Source: Chloroflexota bacterium
GTDB lineage: Bacteria; Chloroflexota; Anaerolineae; Promineifilales; Promineifilaceae
DNA length: 5,177 nucleotides
Assembly: GCA_024223125.1 (NCBI GenBank)
Contig: JAAEOP010000385.1
Coordinates: 1 to 5,177 of the forward strand
Direction of reading: 5' to 3'
The notes under the pieces: generated by a model
The model's database searches: none
Told to the model about the DNA's origin: nothing
The model's input: the letters and a program-made list of their open reading frames with translations, nothing else
In this document: piece by piece, positions 1 to 5,177 of the stretch
Position numbering within the stretch: position 1 is the stretch's first letter
Layout: every line of letters starts with the position of its first letter
Translations under genes and position numbers: made by a program

Positions 1-2123
1 ATGAATGTCAATTCTGGTGTGTCACTGTCCGGTTGGGAAAAGAGGCTGGATGATAACACGGCCGTCGCCTGCTTCTCATCGTCTGATTGGGATGGAACGA
101 CCGTTAGTGTAGCTGGTACGGGCGTATTCGTGGGGAGCGGCGTAGCAGTTTGTCTGGTGGCGGTGGGGGAAAAGGTGGGTGTTGGGGTGGTAGTTGAGGA
201 TACGGCCGTCACTGTTGCAGAAGCTGTATTTGTCGGTTCAGATAGGGGTAAAGCTGCTTTTGCTTCTTGCGGTTGGTTCTGGTTGATGATTAGATTTCGG
301 CCGCCGCTGAAAATGAGGAGCAGGAGGAGGATGACGGCCGTCACAACAAAAATATTGCGTTTTAACCTGGGACGTCGCGATGGCGGAATAGCCGGGGACA
401 TCATATCCACCTTCTGCGAACCGCTGCTGTGTGGATTGTGGGCAAAAACTATATCGCCAGCATCCTGGTAAGCAAAAGGAACCCATTTGCGCGGTTTTGA
501 ATCTGCCTGGACATTAGAATTTTGCGCGACCTGGCGGCTGATATAAGCAAACAATTCATCTACACTGATCTGCCCGCTGGCATTTGTATCGGCCGCGCCT
601 GTTTTTAACCCTTCAATGAGATAATGTGTAAATAGGGAGGGGGTGGCCGAACCGGTAACAGAATCAGACTGCCACTGATATTGAGGTTTGTCATTTGCCG
701 CCAGAACGATCCGTTCGTGCCCGTTACGGTGAAAAGGTTCACCATTCAAAATAGGCTTTTGTGAATCAGCGTTTTCCTGCTCTCCATTTGTAATCTGGCT
801 AAAGGTGCAGTCCAGTACCAAAATCTGATGGTAGGATTCACTATGGTCCATTTCATCGGCAATGAATTCGGTGGGAACGGCCGTGCCGCGCAAAAACTGA
901 TGCTCCGTGTCCTGGGCTGCCAGATACAGTTTTTCTTCCAGGTTAACCACCGCATGACCTATAATGTAGAGTAGCAATAAGTCATCCCGCTCTTTTCCGG
1001 CAAAAAAATGGGAGATAGTACGCCGAACGGTAGCGGCCGATTCATTGACCAATGTAGAGACATCATCAAATGCTCCAATCGCCGGATCAGCCAGCACATC
1101 TGCTAGATGTTTTATACTGGCCGCTGGTTGGATGAGAGATTTGATGGTCTCATCTTCAAAATTAGCGTTGCTGATGATGAGCGCCAGCTTACATTTTTGG
1201 GGTGGCGGGGTTAGATCATGGGTTGTCATTTGCTTGACGATTGGTCGGGGTGAGGTGATGGTTTGAAGCGCATTGGCCAGGGCTACGGCCGTCTCATATC
1301 GTTCTTCCGCTATCTTAGCTACAGCTTTGTCAATGATCATCTGGCATTCGGGTGGCAAATTCGGTTTACTGTCTAGAATATGGGGAATTGGCTCAAACAT
1401 ATGCTTGACAGCTACCGCAATGGGGGTGTTGGTCTGGTAGGGGTGTTTACCGGACAACATTTCATAGAGAATAATTCCCAGGGTGTAAATGTCGGAACGG
1501 CCGTCCAGTTCTACTTCCCCCTGAATTTGTTCTGGACTCATATAAGCGGGCGTACCCACCGCGCCACCCGTATCCGTAAGCTGGGTGGTTGCTTTAGACA
1601 TTTTCACCGTGCCAAAGTCAGAAATATAAGGTTCATTCCGTTGATCGAACAAAATATTGCTGGGTTTTAGATCACGATGAACGACATTATGCGAATGCAC
1701 TTCATCCAGAGCCGGGGCCATTCGAGACAGAATGCGGCTGGCTTCCTCCAATGATAGCGCTCCTTGATGGAGCCGCTCTGCCAGTGACCCACCGGTCATA
1801 AAACGCATGACAAGATAAGGTTGCCCTTTTTCCTCACCAAAATCATAGACAGGGACAATAGCAGGATCATCCAGGGCGGCAACAACTTTGGCTTCCCGTT
1901 CAAATCGCCGCCGAAAAGTAGAATGGTGAGTCAATTCTACTGGCAGCAGTTTGATGGCTACATCCCGATCAAAATGGGGATCGTGAGCCAGGTAAACTGT
2001 AGACATGCCACCACGACCGAGTTCTGCTTTGATACGATAACGGCCAATCGTTTTAGGTATCATCACACCCCGATTATAGATTTTGGGAAGGGGTAAACAA
2101 TCCAAAATTTGCGTCTTATTCAC
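1..2123 (-). CDS. Membrane Ser/Thr protein kinase fused to a degenerate caspase-like domain (C-terminus beyond window)
   Basis: The frame is open for 707 codons from GTG 2121-2123 to the left edge, with no stop, so the C-terminus is missing. The kinase domain (about residues 27-290) is complete: Gly-rich loop GRGGMSTVY 36-44, VAIK Lys58, Glu77, HRDLKPSN 149-156, DFG 169-171, GTPAYMSPE 190-198 and Asp211. It should phosphorylate Ser/Thr in the cytoplasm. Residues about 312-564 match a bacterial caspase-like (peptidase C14) fold. There the usual SGHG reads IGHA (His390 kept), and the usual DCC[YF]SG reads DCTFSQ 438-443, so the expected catalytic Cys is Thr440. An EF-hand-like loop lies at 512-523. 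A basic stretch (583-589) precedes one membrane helix (about 591-606), then a Thr/Pro/Ser-rich presumed outer segment. This topology resembles PASTA-type receptor kinases. GTG 2123 is chosen over ATG 2063 because only it has a good Shine-Dalgarno. The domain calls are firm; loss of protease activity is inferred. Confidence 0.93.
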   Translation of the reverse strand, partial: MNKTQILDCLPLPKIYNRGVMIPKTIGRYRIKAELGRGGMSTVYLAHDPHFDRDVAIKLLPVELTHHSTFRRRFEREAKVVAALDDPAIVPVYDFGEEKGQPYLVMRFMTGGSLAERLHQGALSLEEASRILSRMAPALDEVHSHNVVHRDLKPSNILFDQRNEPYISDFGTVKMSKATTQLTDTGGAVGTPAYMSPEQIQGEVELDGRSDIYTLGIILYEMLSGKHPYQTNTPIAVAVKHMFEPIPHILDSKPNLPPECQMIIDKAVAKIAEERYETAVALANALQTITSPRPIVKQMTTHDLTPPPQKCKLALIISNANFEDETIKSLIQPAASIKHLADVLADPAIGAFDDVSTLVNESAATVRRTISHFFAGKERDDLLLLYIIGHAVVNLEEKLYLAAQDTEHQFLRGTAVPTEFIADEMDHSESYHQILVLDCTFSQITNGEQENADSQKPILNGEPFHRNGHERIVLAANDKPQYQWQSDSVTGSATPSLFTHYLIEGLKTGAADTNASGQISVDELFAYISRQVAQNSNVQADSKPRKWVPFAYQDAGDIVFAHNPHSSGSQKVDMMSPAIPPSRRPRLKRNIFVVTAVILLLLLIFSGGRNLIINQNQPQEAKAALPLSEPTNTASATVTAVSSTTTPTPTFSPTATRQTATPLPTNTPVPATLTVVPSQSDDEKQATAVLSSSLFSQPDSDTPELTF
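58..1504. repeat. Cluster of the iterated palindrome ACGGCCGT
   Basis: Exact ACGGCCGT occurs at 58, 202, 334, 877, 1285 and 1497 within the kinase gene, and again at 5166 in the STAND gene. In five of the six kinase copies it is read as Thr-Ala-Val; the copy at 1497 is read as Asp-Gly-Arg. The shorter core CGGCCG occurs 18 times in the window. Confidence 0.75.
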
Positions 2124-2130
2124 GCTTTTG

Positions 2131-2136
2131 CTCCTT
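2131..2136 (-). promoter_or_regulatory. Shine-Dalgarno AAGGAG for the kinase gene
   Basis: On the minus strand AAGGAG is followed by a 7-nt spacer and GTG (2123-2121). The alternative GTG/ATG starts at 2066 and 2063 have no purine-rich site at the right distance. This decides the GTG start and adds 20 residues before the kinase domain. Confidence 0.8.
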
Positions 2137-2206
2137 TTTGGTACTGATGTCATACGCTTATTTAACCTGAAAGTAGCCAGATTTTAGGGAAAGGTCATAA
2201 TCAAAC

Positions 2207-2235
2207 TTCAAAAAAACAAAAGCGTCTGATATAAT
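2207..2235 (+). promoter_or_regulatory. Sigma70-type promoter with extended -10, driving the LysM lipoprotein gene
   Basis: A perfect TATAAT (2230-2235) is preceded by TGA, giving an extended -10. TTCAAA (2207-2212, 4 of 6 match to TTGACA) lies 17 bp upstream. Transcription would start near 2242 and leave a leader of about 50 nt before ATG 2295. The divergent region 2124-2294 must also hold the kinase promoter on the other strand, but I see no convincing -35/-10 pair there. Confidence 0.72.
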
Positions 2236-2284
2236 GAACTGGAATTGTTATGTTTATTTGCAGAGTTAAGGGTGTAGAATATTT

Positions 2285-2290
2285 AGGAGG
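2285..2290 (+). promoter_or_regulatory. Shine-Dalgarno AGGAGG for the LysM lipoprotein
   Basis: AGGAGG lies 4 nt before ATG 2295. The spacing is short but the match is full. It favours 2295 over the in-frame ATG at 2250, which sits almost on the predicted transcription start, has no such site, and would put 15 residues before the signal peptide. Confidence 0.75.
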
Positions 2291-2294
2291 CATT

Positions 2295-2660
2295 ATGCGT
2301 AAAACAATTTTATTTATCCTGGCGTTATTGGTAGCGCTCCTGCTGTTAGCGGCCTGTAGTCAGGATGACAATGGAGATGTAGATGTTGAAGGCACGGCGG
2401 CCGCAGAAGTTATACCGACAAGTACAGCAACACCTACACCAACTTTGCCGGCAACGTACACTCCCGTTCCGGGTGGCGTTGGTGGGCATTTGTACGCTGT
2501 CAGTACCCGATCTATTCACATTGTCCAACCTGGAGATACATTGGGTAAACTGGCTAATCAGTATGGGGTAACAGTTCAGGCTATTGCCAACGTTAACCGG
2601 ATAGTCAATCTAAATCTAATTGAAGTAGGTGATGTGTTGTACATTCCCCCCTGCGAATGA
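2295..2660 (+). CDS. Small secreted lipoprotein with one C-terminal LysM domain
   Basis: The product is 121 residues. It starts MRK, followed by a long hydrophobic segment (5-18) and the lipobox LAAC with Cys21, so it is predicted to be exported, processed by signal peptidase II and lipidated at Cys21. Residues 22-40 are acidic and Ala-rich. Residues about 41-60 form a Thr/Pro linker. Residues 75-118 are a clear LysM domain (HIVQPGDTLGKLA at the start, GDVLYIP at the end). LysM modules bind N-acetylglucosamine polymers such as peptidoglycan. There is no catalytic domain, so a cell-wall-binding or anchoring role is inferred. A lone Cys120 stands next to the C-terminus. The gene has its own promoter and is divergent from the kinase gene. 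A link with the downstream EAD/STAND genes is not shown, because a possible terminator separates them. Confidence 0.93.
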   Translation: MRKTILFILALLVALLLLAACSQDDNGDVDVEGTAAAEVIPTSTATPTPTLPATYTPVPGGVGGHLYAVSTRSIHIVQPGDTLGKLANQYGVTVQAIANVNRIVNLNLIEVGDVLYIPPCE

Positions 2661-2697
2661 TCTGTAAATTGTTATTCATGGGGTGATTTTCAAAAAT

Positions 2698-2722
2698 AAT
2701 TACTCGCTATTGTCGAGTAGTT
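2698..2722 (+). terminator. Possible weak terminator hairpin after the LysM gene
   Basis: A 9-bp stem (2698-2706 with 2714-2722, core ACTCG/CGAGT, one G-T pair) encloses a 7-nt loop. It starts 37 nt after the lipoprotein stop. Only three T follow the core (the first two are in the stem), so intrinsic termination would be weak. An A-rich run at 2692-2699 precedes it. Confidence 0.4.
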
Positions 2723-2782
2723 TCATAGCCGCCCTTACAGCGTGGGCTTAAACGATCATATTTTATCTACCCAGTTTTGGGG

Positions 2783-2788
2783 GATAAT
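2783..2788 (+). promoter_or_regulatory. Possible -10 element (GATAAT) for the EAD gene
   Basis: GATAAT matches TATAAT at 5 of 6 positions and lies 43 nt before ATG 2832. No good -35 sits 16-18 bp upstream; the sequence there is only T-rich. The rest of 2661-2831 holds no gene. A promoter is expected here if the upstream hairpin terminates, but this is a weak candidate. Confidence 0.28.
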
Positions 2789-2831
2789 GTGCCTGTTGAA
2801 CAGTTGTGTAATCCAATGGAGGAAAATAAAG

Positions 2832-3656
2832 ATGGCCCCATATGTTGATCCCATTCATTTGCGCCAGGTATTGACCCAGTATTACAACGAAGGCGAACTG
2901 CGTACATTGTGCTTTGATTTAACCATTGATTATGAAAGTTTAGGCGGACAAGGCAAAGCGAATAACGTCCGCGCTTTGGTTGCCTATGCCCAAAATCGCG
3001 GCCGTCTCAATGAAATCGCTGCTTATGTGCGTCGCACACGGCCGCATGTCCAACTCAAAATGACCGATACCCCGCCACCAATGATGGAGGTAGTAGAACA
3101 ATCTCAACCATCTCAAGGAACAACCCATGTTTATAATGCCCCTGTGTATCAACAGGGCGAGGGAGGAACGATGACAAACATAAATGATAATCGTGAATCA
3201 GGTGACAACATTACTGTAGGCAATATTTCTAACAGCAGTGGCGTAGCAATAGGTTCTGATGCAGCATCAACTGTCAGCAACTCGACAACAGGCGATACAT
3301 TTAACATGTCTGGCGATTTTCGCGGGGCGAATCTCAACATCAAATCCACGCTGACCGACGTGACACAAAGCATCGGCGCTTTGCCTCATGCGGATGATGC
3401 AACCAAGGCAGAGTTAGAGCGGCTTATCACTGAACTCAATGAAACTTTACAGAAAGCGCCGGAAGATAGAGCTGAAGAAGCCGAAGCGGTGGCCGAGATG
3501 GCGAAAACATTAGTCGAAACTGCCTCTGCTGAAAAGCCCAATAAAACCATGCTTCAAATATCTGGCGAAGGGTTAAAACAAGCGGCGAAAAACATTGCCG
3601 ACATCATGCCAACAGTACTGGGTATCGCTACCAAAATTGCGGCGGTATTTTTGTAA
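2832..3656 (+). CDS. Effector-associated-domain (EAD) protein with Gly/Asn-rich middle and hydrophobic C-terminal helix
   Basis: The product is 274 residues. ATG 2832 is chosen because GGAGGA (2818-2823) lies 8 nt upstream; an in-frame ATG at 2742 has no such site. Residues about 7-71 resemble the small helical EAD-type domain of Chloroflexota and cyanobacterial conflict proteins (ELRTLCFDLTIDY 22-34, GQGKANNVRALVAY 39-52, NRGRLNEIAAYVRRTRP 55-71). Such domains are thought to join partners by homotypic contact. A Pro/Gln linker follows. Residues 124-185 are Gly/Asn/Ser-rich, with GNISNSSGVAIG at 130-141 and GDFRGANLNIKS further on. Then comes a charged helical stretch rich in Glu and Ala, and a hydrophobic end (about 252-274, ADIMPTVLGIATKIAAVFL) that could touch a membrane. 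No enzyme motif is visible, so an adaptor role is inferred. The 130-141 motif recurs at the N-terminus of the next gene, 151 nt downstream on the same strand. The exact EAD subtype is not assigned. Confidence 0.87.
   Translation: MAPYVDPIHLRQVLTQYYNEGELRTLCFDLTIDYESLGGQGKANNVRALVAYAQNRGRLNEIAAYVRRTRPHVQLKMTDTPPPMMEVVEQSQPSQGTTHVYNAPVYQQGEGGTMTNINDNRESGDNITVGNISNSSGVAIGSDAASTVSNSTTGDTFNMSGDFRGANLNIKSTLTDVTQSIGALPHADDATKAELERLITELNETLQKAPEDRAEEAEAVAEMAKTLVETASAEKPNKTMLQISGEGLKQAAKNIADIMPTVLGIATKIAAVFL
3162..3173 (+). promoter_or_regulatory. Internal in-frame Shine-Dalgarno plus ATG within the EAD gene
   Basis: GGAGG (3162-3166) is followed by 4 nt and ATG (3171-3173), which is Met114 of the EAD protein in the same frame. 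Initiation here would give a 161-residue product without the EAD, beginning MTN... shortly before the GNIS motif. The next gene begins MTDN just before the same motif. The site could be used, or it could be left over from a fusion. Gly-Gly codons alone could also produce the purine run. Confidence 0.4.
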
Positions 3657-3687
3657 GTGGCGTATTTCCCCGGAAAGTAACCATTCA

Positions 3688-3750
3688 GGCGCCCGGTACT
3701 TCATTACCAAGTCTACCGGAGTAGCACACTCGTTATAAGTGCCGGGCACC
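3688..3750. repeat. Imperfect long hairpin in the intergenic gap
   Basis: Arms 3688-3701 and 3737-3750 are 14 nt each. They pair at 12 Watson-Crick positions plus one G-T and one mismatch; the core is GCCCGGTACTT against AAGTGCCGGGC. The 35-nt interior can form a small CTAC/GTAG stem (3713-3716 with 3721-3724). There is no T run, so it does not look like an ordinary terminator. It resembles a REP- or MITE-like extragenic repeat. The rest of 3657-3807 holds no supported gene. Confidence 0.7.
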
Positions 3751-3764
3751 TTGGGGGAGTGATG

Positions 3765-3795
3765 ATTACCCGGAAACTTTGAGTTTCCGGGTAAT
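3765..3795. repeat. Perfect 14-bp inverted repeat just upstream of the STAND start
   Basis: Arms 3765-3778 and 3782-3795 are exact reverse complements around a 3-nt loop (core ACCCGGAAACT). The stem ends 3 nt before the presumed ribosome-binding AAGG (3799-3802) and 12 nt before ATG 3808. In RNA it would be very stable and could affect translation of the downstream gene or protect the upstream mRNA. No U-tract follows. Confidence 0.85.
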
Positions 3796-3807
3796 GATAA
3801 GGCAGCC

Positions 3808-5177
3808 ATGACCGACAATATCCACACCGGCAACATTTCAGACAGCGAAGGCGTGGCCATTGGGCAGAACGCAACAGCAACCGTCATCCACAACTACGCT
3901 GACACGCCGCCTGCCTTCCCCCTGAGCAACCTGCCCCCGGCCAACCCCAACTTCAGCGGCCGTTAAGACCGTTTAGCCGCCATCCAAGCCACATTCCGCC
4001 AGCCACAAGCCGCAATCGCCATCACCCAGGCCATTGCTGGGCTGGGCGGCGTAGGCAAAACCCAACTGGCCCTGGCCTACGCCCATGCCCACCGGGATGC
4101 TTACGACCTTGTCTGGCAACTGCGGGCAGACGAGCCAGCCACGCTGGACAGCGACCTGCGCCAATTAGGGGCTGCGCTCCATTTGCCCATCCAAAACGCC
4201 GACGCTCCCACGGCGCGGCGGCTGGTGTTGGGTTGGTTAAATGGGAACCATAAACAATGGCTGCTTCTGTACGACAATGTAGACACAATGACAGCGCGAG
4301 AGCTGCGCCCCTATTTGCCCGGCGGCCATGGACACACCCTCATTACCTCCCGGCGGCCGCATTGGCCCCAGGCACAAACAGTACGGTTGGATGTGTTTAC
4401 AGAGAGGGAAGCGGCCGACTTTTGGGGGCGCAGATTGGTTCAATCCTTCGGTTCTACTCAGGACAAGTCTGGCAGATTGAACCAATCTCACACGGCCGAA
4501 TTAGCCGCCGAATTAGACTATTTGCCGCTGGCATTGGAACACGCCGCCGCCTACATGGAGACGAAACATAAAACGGCTGCCCAATACCTGACCCTGTACC
4601 GGGCGCGGCGGCAAGCAGTGTGGGAACGAGCCGAGCCACCGAACGATTACCAGGTCACAATTACGACGACATGGGAGATGGCTTTTGAGGATGCCCGCAA
4701 GACGCCGGGCGCGGCCGACCTGCTGAACCTGTGCTGCTTTTTAGCCCCCGACGATATACCGTTGGACGCGCTGACAGCCCACGCTGAGAAGCTGCCGCCG
4801 GAATTGGCCGCCGTCCTGACCGATGAACTGGCACGGGACGACGCCCTGGTCGGGTTGCAAACCTTTTCCCTGCTGACCCGAACGGATGGGGCGCTGGTTG
4901 TCCACCGGCTGGTGCAAACGGTGGCCCGTGACCGGATGGGAGAAGAGCGGCGGATGATGTGGGTGGAAGCGGCAGCGGAACTAATCATTGCTACTTTGCC
5001 TGATTGGACACGATTGCATGAATGGGAAGACGGCCATCGTATATTGTCTCATATGATTGCCGTAGCAGACCTGGGGCTGGAACTGGGTTGGGAAACGGAG
5101 CGATTGGCCTTTTTGTGTAATTGGATTGGCTTTTACCTGCAATTTCTGGCGGATTACGTGGGGGCACGGCCGTATTA
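3808..5177 (+). pseudogene. STAND NTPase (NB-ARC, TPR start) interrupted by one in-frame TAA; continues past window
   Basis: One frame runs from ATG 3808 (AAGG 5 nt upstream) to the right edge, broken only by TAA 3964-3966 (codon 53). Before it lie MTDN, the motif GNISDSEGVAIG 8-19 and NPNFSGR 46-52. NB-ARC proteins usually have F-x-GRE here, so a GAA to TAA change is likely. After it: Walker A GGVGKT 80-85, Walker B LLLYDNVD 152-159, TLITSR 177-182, LPLALEHAA 239-247, TTTW 286-289, VHRLVQ 365-370, and a helical C-terminus ending ADYVGARPY that looks like the first TPR. STAND NTPases are ATP-driven sensor switches that oligomerise on ligand binding. No in-frame ATG, GTG or TTG lies between the stop and the P-loop, so re-initiation could not restore the ATPase. 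The remaining frame of about 400 codons is intact, so the lesion is recent, suppressed, or a sequencing error. G/C is higher here (39 of 60 at 4021-4080; 27 of 60 at 2521-2580). Confidence 0.85.
4432..4488. repeat. 57-bp inverted-repeat element inside the NB-ARC coding region
   Basis: Arms 4432-4445 and 4475-4488 are perfect 14-bp reverse complements (AGATTGGTTCAATC and its complement) around a 29-bp spacer. Each arm also contains its own small palindrome, GATTG-nnn-CAATC. The element spans exactly 19 codons (209-227) and reads RLVQS...RLNQS, so it does not break the frame. It lies between the TSR motif and LPLALEHAA, in a part of NB-ARC proteins that is usually variable. It looks like an inserted palindromic repeat. 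Confidence 0.75.

Noticed and set aside
1..471. Plus-strand frame of 156 codons
   Set aside because: It lies antisense to the membrane helix and Thr/Pro-rich part of the kinase gene. Its Val/Gly-rich protein is what the complement of Thr/Pro/Ala codons gives.
1917..1941. 8-bp inverted repeat AGTAGAAT/ATTCTACT in the kinase gene
   Set aside because: It is short, lies within conserved kinase coding sequence, and is likely a chance result.
2250..2294. N-terminal extension of the LysM lipoprotein from ATG 2250
   Set aside because: It would begin about 8 nt from the predicted transcription start, has no ribosome-binding site, and would precede a typical lipoprotein signal starting at 2295.
2742..2831. 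N-terminal extension of the EAD protein from ATG 2742
   Set aside because: Thirty residues without domain similarity and without a ribosome-binding site; ATG 2832 has an ideal one.
3691..3747. Integron attC-like or tRNA-like fold for the large intergenic hairpin
   Set aside because: No GTTRRRY/RYYYAAC core sites, no acceptor-stem, anticodon or T-loop consensus, and no integrase nearby.
3667..3795. Rho-independent terminator for the EAD gene
   Set aside because: Both hairpins are stable, but neither is followed by a T-rich run.
3573..3893. Minus-strand frame of 106 codons crossing the intergenic repeats
   Set aside because: It overlaps the ends of two plus-strand genes and runs through the hairpins. 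No domain is recognisable and no ribosome-binding site was seen.
4022..4288. Overlapping minus-strand frames opposite the NB-ARC domain (also 4237-4491 and 4647-4988)
   Set aside because: The plus frame carries Walker A, Walker B and other NB-ARC motifs. The minus frames are shadows allowed by high G/C.

Overview
The window looks like a chromosomal piece of a Chloroflexota (Anaerolineae-like) bacterium. This is an inference from four things: Thr/Pro-rich linkers, an effector-associated-domain (EAD) protein next to a STAND NTPase with an apparent TPR start, a kinase fused to a caspase-like fold, and a strongly over-represented palindrome ACGGCCGT (7 copies). No RNA gene, CRISPR array or transposase gene was seen.

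Layout. (1) 1-2123, minus strand: a long gene running off the left edge. It encodes a Hanks-type Ser/Thr kinase, then a caspase-like domain that seems to have lost its catalytic Cys, then one membrane helix and a Thr/Pro-rich segment. (2) 2124-2294: a divergent intergenic region with an extended -10 promoter for the next gene. (3) 2295-2660, plus: a small LysM lipoprotein. (4) 2661-2831: a weak terminator-like hairpin and a poor promoter candidate. (5) 2832-3656, plus: a 274-residue EAD protein with a Gly/Asn/Ser-rich middle, a charged helical region and a hydrophobic tail. (6) 3657-3807: a non-coding gap full of inverted repeats. (7) 3808 to the right edge, plus: an NB-ARC STAND NTPase whose frame is broken by one TAA at codon 53, just before the P-loop. 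A 57-bp inverted-repeat element lies in frame inside its ATPase region.

How they may work together. The EAD protein and the STAND NTPase are adjacent, on the same strand, and share a distinctive glycine-rich motif (DNI..GNIS.S.GVAIG). That suggests they contact each other or a common partner, as adaptor and sensor/switch of a conflict (defence or regulated-death) system. The divergent kinase/pseudo-caspase may belong to the same signalling neighbourhood, but nothing in the sequence proves a link. The stop codon means the STAND gene is inactive, read through, or affected by a sequencing error in this copy.
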